DNA of 64,000 nt from Clarkia xantiana subsp. parviflora (Eukaryota; Streptophyta; Magnoliopsida; Myrtales; Onagraceae), in the NCBI GenBank assembly GCA_036873135.1, contig JAPTYO010000049.1, positions 186,001-250,000 of the forward strand, given 5' to 3'. Every line of letters begins with the position of its first letter. The stretch's first letter is position 1. The notes under the pieces were generated by a model. That model saw only the letters and a list, made by a program, of their open reading frames with translations, had not been told where the DNA came from and did no database searches. The position numbers and the translations under genes were made by a program. Shown here piece after piece: positions 1 through 11,661 of the stretch.

Positions 1-731
1 GCTGTTTCTTTATTGATTTGTGTAATGTGGCCAACCGAGTGAGGAATTATAGCTGAAATGAAGAGTTAGTATAATTGGGATAAGGGTGAAATGTGAGGCC
101 AATCTGTGGAACTTATAGGTAAAGGAAATTAAGTATGTAAAGGAGAATGAGGTGACTACCATCTCCCACATCTAGGTCCATGCACGAACTTGGTTGAGTC
201 AGTTCTCATTATAGGTAATAAAGGAGAAGTAGAAGTACTTGAGAAGGATGGAAATGTTTCCCTTGATTGGATACTACTCAATGCTTAGATAGTAGGTCCA
301 TTAAAGGGAAACAGAATAGCCATGTGAAAAGCGCGTCTTATCAGTCTGAAATTTAAGGGTATCTAAAGAGAATTTCTTCAAAATTCGCAAAGCGGTGGCT
401 CTTTAAAACTTTTAAGGTGTGGCTTCTCTTCAAGATATGAAATTCTAGCATTTTGCATGCTTTAAGTACCAAGGGCAAGTTCATTGCGATGCTTATCGCT
501 ATCGCTTGCGTTGTGGCTTGATGGACATAGCTTGCTGCTATCTTTTCAGTTAAGAACATTGATGTTGAAATTTATGGTCATTTTTGTTCGAAACAAGTGC
601 TAAGGATAAGTTATCCAATTAGTATACTTGTCTGCGATAGTGCTTTGCTTTCTTCCCCCACACCATGATTGCTTTCAACTTTATTATGATGATGGCTAAT
701 ATATGTTGGTTGTATTTAATGCCTTTGCCAG
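1..731. other. Presumed intron of the SRP receptor beta gene; no coding signal seen
   Basis: This AT-rich stretch precedes the first recognisable SRPRB exon. No open frame here resembles the missing N-terminal membrane anchor or the P-loop, and the exon at 732 is preceded by an acceptor AG. The region is therefore most simply intron, with the first exon(s) left of the window. Inference only. Confidence 0.5.
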
Positions 732-1689
732 CTGCGTGATGGATCTCACCATATTGGCACTGTCATGTCCATGGAACCAAACGAAGGAACTTTTGTTTTA
801 CATTCAGAAACCACAAAGGTAACTCTTTTTAAACTCGTCCGAAGTTTGGAATCATGTATCCTTTTTAGTTGGCTTTGCACATATTTCTGTCTGTGTAGTT
901 TTATGTTGTACCATAGATCCTGTACTTGCATTCTGTTACCTTCTTACTGATGCCATCTACCATTCATTTTACTCAATTGATTTTTCTTTTCAATACACAA
1001 CTGGGTTATTGTAAATACTTTCAGAAGGGGAAGCCAAAGCCCGTACATATTGTAGATGTTCCCGGGCATCTTCGCCTCCGGTCTAAACTTGAGGAGGTCT
1101 TGCATCAAGCAGCTGGCATAGTCTTTGTGGTGGATGCTGTTGAGTTCCTTCCAAATTGTCGCGAAGCTTCCGAGTATGTCCTCTCTTTCAAATTCTTACT
1201 CTTAAACAACCAACCTGCATTGATCATGTAAATGTGTGCTTTCCATTCGCATTGATTCGTAAGCTGATACTTCTTAAAGGTACCTCTATGACATCTTGAC
1301 CAATGCAAATGTTGTCAAGAAGAAGATCCCCATCCTCATCCTCTGCAATAAAACCGACAAAGTGACAGCTCACACTAAGGACTTCATTCGTAAACAGATG
1401 GAGAAGGAAATGTATTACTCCTTCATTTTCTTAACATTTTTTTTCTAAAAAAGTATGAAAAGGCTTTGATTTCGAGTTTTTTTTTTTGGTGCATGGCAGT
1501 GACAAGCTGAGGGAATCGAGACGAGCAATATCAGAGGCGGACATTTCTAGCGACTTCACACTAGGGACACCGGGGATCGCATTTGCATTTACGCAGTGCC
1601 AAAACAAGGTGACAGTTGCAGATGCTGCTGGAATTACAGGTGATATTTTGAATGTGGAGGAGTTCATTAGACAGCATGTCAAGGCTTAG
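732..1689 (+). CDS. Signal recognition particle receptor subunit beta (SRPRB), 3' part of gene
   Basis: Four exons are readable: 732-818, 1025-1173, 1280-1411 and 1500-1689 (stop TAG at 1687), all with GT-AG introns and consistent phases, giving the last 185 residues. The protein is the small GTPase-like membrane subunit of the SRP receptor, which docks ribosome-SRP complexes at the ER through SR-alpha. Visible family features are the LRDGS and SMEPNEGTF stretch after the P-loop, the G3-type DVPGH motif in exon 2, and the G4 NKTD motif in exon 3 within a run on nucleotide-binding beta strands. The N-terminal transmembrane segment and the P-loop (G1) are absent because their exon lies left of the window. 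The C-terminus (EFIRQHV then stop) matches the usual end of plant SRPRB, so the gene looks intact here. Confidence 0.92.
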
Positions 1690-2233
1690 TTAGTAGTAGT
1701 ACAACAATGAGATGAGAGTAGTAGGACTATTGGACATCAATTCATGTTTGCCATTCAATTTCACTGTCAATGTGTTGGGATACAGTAATTAGATGTTGAA
1801 AAGCACTCTCATGAGCTATTTGTTGCATTGGGATTTGATGTGGAGTCATTGAGATGCTTGGATTATGGCTTGGTGGGTGGGTTTGCTTTGCATCTATCCT
1901 TTTGGTAGTTTTGTGGGGGGCATGTATTGAAAGATTATGTTAATTTATTTGAAAAATTAGCTTTTTAGTACCTTAAAATGTCTCAAATGTGATTATTCAA
2001 CAACAAATGTCTCGATTCACCTAGTTAGGGATTCACATTGGCTTGAGGTCATGCTAGGCCTGGTCATCTAGTATGGGAGATTATGTCTAGTAATAGATCC
2101 GGTCAGGTCTAGTCAAGACGAGCCTTTAAGAAGGTGAGTCGAATAATACGTCACTGAATTATCACACTTCTGATTTGATAGTTAAGATACTACGAATGTA
2201 ATATTCTATTAAGAGGCCACTTTTTTTTATATA
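1690..2233. other. SRPRB 3' UTR and flanking DNA
   Basis: This stretch follows the SRPRB stop codon. The first 250 bases have the T-rich look of a plant 3' UTR; no clear AATAAA was identified. The remainder up to the MULE-like element at 2234 shows nothing recognisable. Confidence 0.4.
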
Positions 2234-3042
2234 GGGTTAAGAACACAAGAAGGGCCTGAATAATGACCCATGTTGACGTGAGATGTCTAAATGTTCAAAT
2301 GCTGATATTGAGGGTCTGCATTATCATGTTTGTTGTTTTCCAGTTTTCCGTCCAAATTTTCTGTTAAATTTAACAGAACCACGTGAAATGTCATAATTAC
2401 CACTTTGCAATTATTGTAACAATTTAGCAGTTTAATTAATGAAATATGAAATGTCTAAAATACCCCTGTCCACTAATTATGCCCTTAAAGCCACCGCCAC
2501 CCCGACACCGGCGACCACCACCTTAGCTCCGGCGACCACCACCACGGCTCCGGTTGGGCCCAAATCGGAGCTACCGGCCCTGATTGGCCCGATCGGAGCC
2601 AAAAAAGCTCCGATCATAGCAAAAAAAGCTCTGATCTGGAGCTCTGTGGCTCCGACCAGAGCCACAGAGCTCCGATCGGGCCAATCGGTGCCGGTAGCTC
2701 CGATTTGGGCCCAACCGGAGCCGTGGTGGAGGTTGCCGGAGTTGGGGTGGTGGTCGCCAGAGCCGGGTGGCGGTTGCCGGAGCCGTGGTGGCTTTAAGGG
2801 CATTTTCGTCTTTCAGGTCAAGCATGTGAGGGGCACACTTTAGTCGGAGGGCATTTTCTGGATTTCAGTTTATTTTCGGTCACATGCCAAGCATGTGACC
2901 AAATTCCGTTAGTTTTAACAGCAGAAATTGACGGAGACTTCTTATATCAACAAAATTGAACATTCAGACCCTTAATATTAACACATTTAAACATTCAGAC
3001 CTCTCCCGTGGCCAAAATTCAGGTCCTTCATGTGTTCTTAAC

Positions 3043-3044
<2 letters not shown>
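2234..3044. mobile_element. Non-autonomous MULE-like element with terminal inverted repeats and GC-rich palindromic core
   Basis: The ends are inverted repeats of about 28 bp: GGGTTAAGAACACA at 2234 and its reverse complement TGTGTTCTTAACCC ending at 3044, with the match continuing inward. The core (about 2480-2800) is GC-rich and folds on itself: CCGGTTGGGCCCAAATCGGA near 2550 is matched in inverse near 2700. Flanking 9-mers (TTTTATATA left, TTATATATA right) nearly match, but the right flank is a TA microsatellite, so the target duplication is uncertain. There is no transposase. Apparent open frames through the core arise from its GC-rich repetition. A related element lies at 17217-17905. 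Confidence 0.6.

Positions 3045-3046
<2 letters not shown>

Positions 3047-3108
<62 letters not shown>
3047..3108. repeat. (TA)n microsatellite
   Basis: About 30 uninterrupted TA dinucleotides abut the right end of the MULE-like element. Confidence 0.95.
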
Positions 3109-3112
<4 letters not shown>

Positions 3113-3381
3113 GAGATTGCTTTCGGATTCTAACCCAGTTGCCTATTATTTCGGGTTAATTTCGAGTGGGTACCAAAAATGGACAGGCTAGTTGTATTCT
3201 ACCTACTCCATACACCGAAAGTTTCCTAGTGCATTTAATGATGAAGAAAATTGTTGCCATATGAAGAGAGGGGACCGAAAAAAAGGAGAGAACACTAGGT
3301 CACTTTGTAATGGTGGGTTTCTAGATACATTTCATTTAAAATGGAATAGTATGTAAATGATACGTTTCTATATACTATTAG

Positions 3382-4262
3382 CGTGATATAATTTTGTGTT
3401 GTGTTCGTATTTATGTATCACAACACGGCACGTACGATAAAATGATAAAGACGTGCTATCACTAGAAAAAAAAAAGTTTTTCATTGACGACGCTTGCTCA
3501 AGCGTCGCAAACATCTTCATAATAATCAAATTTATTCAAACATGGTGACGCTTCGTAGTAACGTCGTTTCTTCTTGTATTATTTCGACGCTTTTCAAAGC
3601 GTGTTAAGTTTTGATTTTAGTAACACAAACTTCAAGAAAAAAAAGTATTGTAACGACGCTTAGTTGTATTGTCACTTGCATGCACTGGCGACGCAAACAA
3701 AAACACGTCTTTTAAGAGTTTAATGACACTGCTCCAAAGCGTCGCAGAGTTTATTACGACGGTGATCAGAAAAATGACATATTGATTTGTGTCGCTACAA
3801 GCGTCGCTAGCATCATACCGACACAATTTAGTGCGCAACAAGTTAATTCTAAATGCGCAATAATCTAGTTTTCTTGTAGTGTACTAAGTTTAACTCCTGA
3901 GTAATTTATTTTTTAAAAAAAATCTTATTTAATAGCTTTTAAAACTCCAATAAGTAGTTTAACTTTTAAATTTTATCACATATATTACAAATTTAAGAAT
4001 AATGACGTATTAATTCATAGTTTTTTTGCTATATGCAGCTAATTATTTAATTTTTGCTTAAAGATCTCGTATATACATATATAATTGAACTTAACATAAC
4101 ACAATAGCACGACACGAACACGCGTGAAAAATTACGTGTCGTATTCAAGTTTGTAAAACGTGGCACGATAACTTACCGTGTGTATTCGTATTCAATAAGT
4201 TTAACACGATATGACTACGATTACACACGATAACACGCATGCTAGCACGAATTGCCACATTG
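3382..4262 (-). mobile_element. Degenerate hAT-like element rich in GTGTCGTG words, split by a CACTA insertion
   Basis: Both ends are made of degenerate words such as CGTGTCGTGCTA and ACACGA, typical of a plant non-autonomous element family. The inner part (about 3890-4150) is the reverse complement of the inner part of the copies at 31530-32060 and 39949-40481; all three share a stretch reading GAGATCTTTAAGCAAAAAT on the element strand. The copy is interrupted at 3460-3881 by a CACTA element, so its own length is about 460 bp. Assignment to hAT rests on the TAGGG-like ends of the better preserved copy at 39949. Confidence 0.5.
3460..3881. mobile_element. Non-autonomous CACTA (En/Spm-type) element
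   Basis: It starts CACTAGAAAA at 3460 and ends TTTTCTTGTAGTG at 3881, the canonical CACTA terminal inverted repeat CACTACAAGAAAA in opposite orientation. Length is 422 bp. Flanking trinucleotides are TAT and TAC, an imperfect 3-bp target duplication. The interior carries repeated GACGC/GCGTC words in both orientations, as subterminal transposase-binding repeats do in CACTA elements. It has no coding capacity. Confidence 0.75.
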
Positions 4263-5245
4263 GTCATCTTCACGACTCTATGAAACATTCCACTGAGAAA
4301 AGATAAGGAACGCGGGGCAACACGTTAACAAGAGCATATCGTGGCTTGCTTTTTAGTCACATATACATAATTTCAATTTTTCAAAAATTGCAAAATGATC
4401 CTCAAATCTTTTGATTTATATTGCAAGTCAAGTCTCACTTCCCTATATAAATGGAGCCTTTGGTAGAAGAAGACATCATTTTTCAGAGAGATGAATTGCA
4501 AGAGTGAGAGAGTATTTGATAAGAGTGAAATGGAGGATAGCACATAAAATATAGTTACTCTCTTGATTTTGGTATGGAAATTTCCCGATCTTGATTCCGC
4601 ATCATAATAAGGTAAACTTTCTTTAATTAGTAGTTGATATTGTATTCATATTCTAAATTTGAATAAATTCAATTTTACGGTTTAGATGTTTACATGATGT
4701 GATTCTCTCCACTAGCCCAATTCAGCTCTCGGTGATCGATTTTATTACGATCTACCCCTTAATGAGACTAGATCTCTTTTTCTAACGAACGTATTATACA
4801 AATATATGTGGTATCACAATCTACTCCCTTAATGAGAACAAAATCGTTTGTCCCTGATAAGTAATTGACTACTCTCTTAATGAGACCAGAAGCGTTTACC
4901 CCGGTAGGTAATCAAAATCCAGGGGCCAATAGCCCTTGCTATGCAATCCTGATCACGGTCCCGGGTCCACTTTGATACCACATTGTCACGCCCCCAAACC
5001 CGAACGACTGTCCCCACTAGTCCAGTCTGACAAAGTTTGTTGTCTTCATTTGGGCCTTGAAATTGAGGAATTACTGTTGGGCATGAAAAGTAACTCTCTT
5101 GCTTATTAAGACTCTAAATCTCTTATTTCCAACAAATGTGGTACACAAGTATATGAAGTATTACAGTCAGAATCATGCGTTTAAACACGCATCAATCTCC
5201 ATGTTTAATAATCAAAATGCCTTTCAGTAGACACAGAGCTAGAAT
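4263..5245. other. Intergenic; possible LTR retroelement remnant near 4970-5000
   Basis: A TATA-like CTATATAAATG occurs at 4443. Several TTAATGAGA repeats lie at 4755-4890. On the minus strand, around 4990, the order GGGGGCGTGACA then TGGTATCAAAG resembles an LTR end followed by a primer-binding site for initiator tRNA-Met (usual form TGGTATCAGAG). No second LTR or coding remnant was found, so this stays a suggestion. Confidence 0.3.
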
Positions 5246-5249
5246 AGTA

Positions 5250-5432
5250 TGAAGGGGAACTGCACCCCCTCAACTTTTTGTGATATGCAATTTTTACCTT
5301 AAAATTTGTAATTATTGTCAGTTTGACCCTTCAAAGTTTTACATTTACCCCCCTAATTTTTTTTTTATACTAGTTAGTTACACATAACTCAATTCTTATC
5401 CCCTGAAAAAAATCTTCTGACTCCGTCACTAC
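5250..5432 (-). mobile_element. Short non-autonomous element in the TIR-gene 5' flank
   Basis: On the minus strand it runs from GTGACGGAGTCAGAAG through a T-rich centre to AAAAGTTGAGGGGGTGCA. The stretch at 18470-18650 is a second copy in the opposite orientation, with the same TGACGGAGTCAG-type end and the same AAAAGTTGAAGGGGTG end. Two copies with the same boundaries argue for a mobile element; superfamily not determined. It ends about a dozen bases before the ATG of the TIR gene. Confidence 0.5.
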
Positions 5433-5443
5433 CTTTCACAGTG

Positions 5444-7082
5444 ATGGATCGGTCCAGGCATAAGCAACCACTCTGTTTAGAACCCGAATACGGCGACAAA
5501 TACGACGTTTTCCTGAGCTTCAACGGCGGAGACACTCGCAAAGGATTCATAGACCATCTTTACCATCAATTGCGGGACGCCGGGCTCTCCGTTTTCAAAG
5601 ACGACGTTAATCTCCCTTTTGGAGAAGATATTGCGAGTAATCTCCGTAACGCGATCACGAGTTCGAAAATCGTCATGCCGATATTGTCGGAAAATTACGC
5701 TGCGAGTACGTCGTGCATGGTCGAGTTAGTTTGGATGATGGAGTTGAGAAAAACAATGGACATTAAGGTAGTGCCGGTATTCTATGATGTTACACCGAGC
5801 CAAGTGAGGCGCGTGAAAGGCAGTTATGGCCAAGCAATTGCAAAGCATTTGGAGTATTATGATGAAGCCATTGTTAAACAGTGGGTGATGGCACTTGCAG
5901 AGGTTGCTTCACTTAGGGGACTGGAGCTTGCTATCGATGCTTGCGGGTATTAATCCATCTTCTGCTTATCCTTTAAACTAAAAATATGATATAGTGTAGC
6001 AGTTTAACGCTTCGTTTATTAAGGTTATGAGTTAAGGCTTAGCTATAATGAAGCCGACTTAAATTCAAGTCGATTTCTTAGCTCTTAGATCAGGAAAGCT
6101 AGTAGTGGCAACTGTAGGCTCATCCCGTTACGTAATGTTCGAGCTCTCATGCTCAAGTCATGGTATGCGGTTTATTCCGACCAGACTTAGTGAACAAACA
6201 GTGCATGAACTAGCCCCGTCAACGTAACCCCACCACCAGCATGGGTTATGGCTTAACTAAAATGAAGCCGACTTTAAATTCAAGTCGATTTCTTAGCTCT
6301 TAGATCAGGAGAGGATATACAAACAATATTTTTATTTTATTTTTATTTTTTTTAATTTTTTTTTGGCCTTGTAAAAGGAATGAACTAGTAGTGGCGGGTC
6401 TATGTCCATCCCGTTACGTAATGTTCGGGCTCTCCTGCTTACGGTCTAGGGTTTATTCCGTAAAAGATTTAGCGAACAACCAACGCATGAACTGGTCCTA
6501 TCAACGTAACCCCACCATCAACCTAGTATAGTTAAGAGACCCGCCCGTTAAGCCCAGTTCTACTCGCCTCCTCATATGCCTGACGCGATTTGTGGGTCAA
6601 ACGGGACCTGATATTTTAATAAGGTTACCGCGAGGTGACGCCCTTGAGGGGTTTCGAATCTGGGAGTTCAGAGCTGAACCGCTTGAGAGTAAGGGCTCTT
6701 GACCACTAGATCACCAGTGCCGATGGTTAAACTTTTATTATTTACTAAACAGATCTCGATGTGCATGATCTAACGATTGGGAAATCAACTTGGATTTAAG
6801 TCGAATTCAATTTTAGCCAAACCCTATAGTAAATTAAAACATCAAATATACTTTTGTAGAGATTAACATTATTAAATGTTATTTAATGATGTAACACCTT
6901 TATTGATTTTGTTGTTTTTCAAATCTTAAATTCACTGATTTCACCACATGACATTTTTTTAATGTAATCAAATAGAGTCATTATTAAGTAGAATTTGCGG
7001 TTGGCTCCATTGATCTTGCAGGCGAGAAGGACAATTTGTGAAGCTGATAGTTTCGACGGTTGCAAGGATCATTATGTGTTGA
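5444..7082 (+). CDS. TIR-domain-only (TX-type) protein, two exons
   Basis: Exon 1 is 5444-5946 (ATG at 5444) and exon 2 is 7022-7082 (stop TGA), joined across a GT-AG intron of 1075 bp; the protein has 187 residues. Residues about 19-160 form a plant TIR domain: YDVFLSFNGGDTR, the GEDI and SENYA motifs, and VPVFYDVTPSQVR. The glutamate corresponding to the catalytic NADase residue is kept (about residue 94, in SCMVEL), but the tryptophan that usually precedes the cysteine in this motif is serine. Exon 2 encodes REGQFVKLIV and then ends, where full-length TNL receptors continue into the NB-ARC domain. No NB-ARC or LRR sequence was seen downstream up to CAF2. TIR-only proteins are known in plant immunity, where TIRs cleave NAD+ to signalling nucleotides. 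Whether this copy is functional or a truncated TNL is not decidable here. Confidence 0.8.
6021..6530. repeat. Imperfect tandem duplication inside the TIR-gene intron
   Basis: Two copies of a roughly 220-bp block: TTCAAGTCGATTTCTTAGCT occurs near 6064 and again near 6282, and CATCCCGTTACGTAATGTTC near 6122 and 6406. The second copy carries an extra T-rich insertion (about 6315-6370). The origin of the block is not recognised. Confidence 0.7.
6590..6724 (-). mobile_element. Possible tRNA-derived SINE head
   Basis: Read on the minus strand, the segment starts GGCACTGGTGATCTAGTGGT, resembling a pol III A box within a tRNA-like leader, and has AGATTCGAAACC about 60 bases on, roughly where a B box sits. 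No poly-A tail or target duplication was established. Confidence 0.3.
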
Positions 7083-7951
7083 TCAATGCGGGATTTGGAA
7101 ACCGTTCTAACAGTTTAATTATCTAGCGAGAACCATTCACAAAGGTTAAGAACGTAATAATAGTCACAACTACAGGTCATGTTGCTAATCGTTGTTTTAA
7201 AATGTTAATATTCAGTGTCTCAACTACCAGATCGGTTGATTTTCACTTTTTTGTCTGATATTGGCATTAAAATTGGTGTTTTAAACAACAAAAGCATGTT
7301 ATGTTCAAATTTTCTAAAGAATCAAATGTGTTGCTCATGTTTTATACTTATTTGATGCTTAAAGAAAATGTTTTTGTTCCGTCAATTTTGAGAGAAAAAA
7401 AAAAGTAGAAATCAACGGATCTGATAGTTAAGACGCTGAGTATTAACATTTTAAATTTGTAACATCAATTAACAACCTTGGTTATATTTGAGACTGTGTT
7501 CAGATCCTTAAGCCTAAAATTATTAATGCTTTACATGTATCTCATCTAATTTATGTCATTGCATCTATTGAAGTTTGCCTTTCCACTTTGATTGACTTCT
7601 TATAGTTTCCATTTTAAGTTTCTTTTATATTATATATACATTTAAGTACATGTTTCGATTTTGAACTGGGTACCCAGAACCAAGGTTTCGGTTCCAACTG
7701 GGTACACAGAACCACAGTCGATTGTTTGACAATTACCTAGAACCGATCGATTCCTAACAATTTTGAATTGATTCCGATTTCAAACGGTCCTGGTACGATT
7801 CTGTACCGATTCTAAGTATTATATGTTAGGAACCGTTCAGTATTTGTCTGTTTTCGGGATACCAACCAATCATACAGTAAATTATATAGTACCAAAAGTG
7901 GAATTTGGAGAGATGATATCATGTCTTCTTTTCAATATCATCAATTCGAAA
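7083..7951. other. Intergenic between TIR gene and CAF2; degenerate GGTTCC-rich repeat at about 7650-7875
   Basis: Most of this AT-rich stretch shows nothing. From about 7650 to 7875 there are repeated, degenerate words of the type GGTTCCAACTGGGTAC, AGAACCGATCGATTCC and TGGTACGATTCTG, characteristic of small degenerate elements common in plant genomes; a similar piece is at 32060-32200. Confidence 0.4.
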
Positions 7952-10900
7952 TCAATTTACATCTTCATCATCCACAGTAGTAAACTTACTCACTAACCGA
8001 TCAATCGGCAGCTCCCCTTGAGCAGGCGAGAAGTCGGCTTCTTCAAACGCGTCATTATCGTAAATATCATCATCAGAATCATAATCACCATCACTGGATT
8101 CAGAACCACCATCACTTCCTTTTGACAAGATGAGTGCAGGGTATGAATGCTCTGCAGCCTGTGCGATTCGCTCGAATTCTTCCACTTTCTTCAGAAGATC
8201 ATCAGGGTTGAGCTTCATCTCATCTACTAACAATGCTTTGCTCGATTCAATCGCACGCTTCCACAAAGATATCATTTTTGGGCTCGAAATTACCGTCTTT
8301 TTGTTTGTATTCGCAGTTTTGCTAATGTAATCGGTCTTGCCTGAAATAACATCATAACCCAGTTAGTTTCATGAGAACATTTCAAATTAAAACCAAAAGC
8401 AGTTGGATCTATCATACCCTCAAGTGGCAAACAGGACAGTAACTTAAAAAGTTGGTTTTTTTTTTTAAAAAATATATATATATATATATATACAAATAAA
8501 GGAAGGCTCAAGAACTAACTTTAAAAAAATCACTCTTTTTCTTCAGATTTTTCTGATTTTCTATAGTTGAAACATTATTTTTATAATTTTTACTTTGGTT
8601 TTAGGCAGTAGAATTAAGAGATACGAATGCATTATTCTTATTTGAGAAAACCCATCAAATTTAATCGAAAAAGTCGGGATTTGCTGTTTGCATTTTAAAG
8701 CAAGTTCAGTTTTTTGTCGAGAAAAAACAATTTGGTATGTGTTTTGCTATATGTTCAAGGTTAAGTATGTGTAGTTTGTTAAGTATCCTTCTATAAATTT
8801 CTAACAATATCTATGATTGATTTGGATATGCAAATAAAGCGCGAAAACTTCACCTTTAACTCGAATATCAGGTGATAGGGGTTCCGGGTACATGGATTTC
8901 CAATCTCTGCCCCTCCAGATTAATATCTGTTCGTCATCAAACGAAAGAAGCACACACGGGACTAGTTCCTGTTTGGAAGAAATAAAAAATGTCATCAAAA
9001 TTCGACCTTTGTAACAATATCTTGAAGCAAAGAACAAACAGACCTTTAGTTTTGCGCCTAGTTTCTTGTAATCAGACGGGTCCAACCCCGTACAATCAAT
9101 CTTTGCTAGCTGACTCCCTTCGAACGCGTTTCTCACATCTTTCACCAGAGTCAAGTATATACCGTTCTTTCCTGCCATGTCAAAATGTGAAGAGGTATCA
9201 GATAAAAATTCAAACTTTACCAACTTTGAAAGTTGATGCTTCTTCATGCTGCTGCACAGCATTTCAATTATAAAGAATGACATAAAAATATAGGGATAGT
9301 AACAAAATTGCATACATAATTTTTTACGAATTATAAAAACGCACTGGGTTATTATTATGATTCTTTTTTGTCAAATAATAAGACACTAAAATTAAGTAAC
9401 TCTGCAAACATCACACTGACTGTTTTTGTTCAAAATGATAGAAACACCCATATTTTTAAACACATAATATGAAGAATGAAACTCACAGTTCATTAATGAA
9501 AAAGTGAAGTAACAGATTGAAGATATTTCTTATTCTTCTTTCATTTTTTGTTTTTCTTTTTTGAAAAATATAAGAGCATTTCTGTCTTATTTTTAAAAAT
9601 CTGTCAAATTTGATGAAAACCCAGTTTGGCATTTGAATAGGTTTAGCATGTTTTTTTGCAATTCATCCCAAGTATGTATGCAATTTGGAAATCATACCGC
9701 TACAAGGCATAAGATATCTACGAGGCAACGAGCCATGATTAAGTTTTAGCATTTTTTATTATCGGATGATTTAGTTACCTAATTTACGAATAGGCAATAG
9801 TTTTTTGCCCTTCAATCGTAATTCATCCGCTTCCTCTTCAGTGAGGCCTTCCGGTGCTTTTTGGATGAGCTTTGGATAAACCGGAGCAGCGGGTTTCCAC
9901 AGCATCACTGGGTACTGAGGACGACTTCGGTAATTGTAGTTTCTGCCTCGGAAAAGATAAACTACGCCACCCGCCCTGTGAATGACCTTTCCTCCTGTCT
10001 TCTCCTGATACCATAATTGAAATTAGTAAAAATGTAAAACAATTGCACCACAATCTTGTATCTGAAAAGAAGCTTCAACCATTTTACGGTTATTTCAAAA
10101 ATTTCACCACCAAACTGTAATTTGTCTCGAAAAGAAACCACCCATATATGAATAAAAGATGTAACTTTCAGTTCATGTAATTGGAGACCAAATGATTCCT
10201 CATAATCTCAAACATATCCATCAACTCATTCAAATACCAAACAACTCAAAAACACATTTTTGCATAAAATTGAGCTAGTGTAAACATATCTAGCAAGGGT
10301 TTCCTTGTTGCAGGAATAAAAGATGTAACTTTCAGTTGGAAATGTACTTGGAGACCAAATGATTCCTAATAAATCTCAAACATATCCTTCAACTCATTCA
10401 AATACCAAACAACTAAACACCACAAAAACACAATTTTGCATAAAATTGAGCTAGTGGAAACATATCTAGCAAGGGTTTCCTTGTTGCAGGAATAAAAGAT
10501 GTAACTTTCAGTTGGAAATGTACTTGGAGACCAAATGATTCCTAATAAATCTCAAACATATCCATCAACTCATTCAAATACCAAACAACCCAACACCACA
10601 AAACACAATTTTGCGTAAAATTCAGCTACTGGAAACATATCTAGCAAAGGTTTACTTATTGCAGCAACTAAAACATCAGCAAATGACCGACTAAACGAAA
10701 TGCAGGAAAAACCGAATAGAATTTACCTCAAGATGATAGCAAATGTTGTTCATATCAACAGTCGGGATACCCCGACACCGAACTTTGCAAACCCGGCGCC
10801 TCTTCCAGTGAGTGTGTACTAGCTCCAACATATTGTGTGTCAATCCATCTCTACCTAAAGCAGCATTAGCAACAATCATCTATCATTTCATTACAATTCT

Positions 10901-11661
10901 ACAACCAAATTAAGGTTTTAATACCAAATTGCTAGTTCACTAGCTGAAATTTAACCTTAATTTGCAGCAAATAAGTAAGCAGCAAATAGAGACCAACCCA
11001 GATTAACCTGGCGATTATCTGTTAAGTAGGGCTTAATCATCATCTGAACCTCCCATTTCTTCAACGGCTCGCCAAGAACTTCCTCCCTCGATTTCCCTTC
11101 CTTTGGGTACTTCCCTGCCGGAAAAGGCCCCGGCATCTCGACAACCTTGGCCCACTTCTTCCCCGGTGGCGGCGGATTAAACGAATCAAACAACGGAATC
11201 TTCTTCCTCTGCTTCTCATCCTTCCCCTTCAACGGCGCTTTCCCAGTCCACGGCCTGGGCATCGTCGGAGGCGCGAAAGGCAGAAACGCAGGCTCTCTAA
11301 TCGCAAGCGGCTTCTCTTTGGGAGTCTCAGAGTAGCTGAATTGGAACTCGAACGGGGCGCCGGGAAGGAGATAGGAGACGCCGGAATCGCCAATTACGAC
11401 GGCGCGGTCGCTGCCGTCAGGGGAGAAAGCGTCGCCGTGCTTTACTGGCTTGAAGTACTTGGTTTTCCGGTGGGGGATCTTGAAAGCGGGGTTTTCCGGC
11501 GGGGCGGGTGTGGCGGGAGTTCGAGATCGGCGGAGCGGTGGAGGGTACTTGGGGATGGGGATGGGTGGGGAAGGGGCGGAGAAGTTGGATTTGTCTGGTG
11601 GTTTGGATGGAAGGGAGGAGAAGAGGTTGGGGTTGACTGGAAGCTTAGCCATTATCGCCAT
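7952..11661 (-). CDS. CAF2: CRS2-associated factor 2 (CAF2), chloroplast group II intron splicing factor
   Basis: Six exons in transcript order: 11661-10998, 10854-10727, 10004-9779, 9171-9044, 8968-8854, 8340-7952 (stop TAA/TAG-type at 7954-7952). Phases agree throughout and give 549 residues. The proline-rich N-terminus ([13 protein letters not shown] region) suits a plastid transit region. Two CRM RNA-binding domains follow: the first around residues 200-295 ([36 protein letters not shown]), the second around 315-420 ([38 protein letters not shown]). The C-terminus has the SSPKMISLW and DDLLKKVEE segment and an acidic tail, which separate CAF2 from CAF1. In other plants CAF2 works with CRS2 to splice several chloroplast introns. 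ATG at 11661 was chosen as the first in frame; ATG at 11652 is an alternative. Introns are TE- and repeat-bearing but the coding frame is intact. Confidence 0.93.
10151..10670. repeat. Tandem repeat, 3 copies of about 164-176 bp, in CAF2 intron 2
   Basis: The string AATAAAAGATGTAACTTTCA begins at 10151, 10315 and 10491, each followed by the same block (GGAGACCAAATGATTCCT, CAACTCATTCAAATACCAAA, CATATCTAGCAAGG). Copies 2 and 3 are closer to each other than to copy 1. Confidence 0.9.

Noticed and set aside
2439..2843. Overlapping open frames of 84-134 codons on both strands
   Set aside because: They run through the GC-rich palindromic core of a MULE-like element; Pro/Ala/Thr-rich translations reflect repeats and match no family.
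6640..6724. Intact tRNA gene
   Set aside because: B-box-like GATTCGAAAC is off consensus and no cloverleaf could be drawn; a decayed SINE is the better reading.
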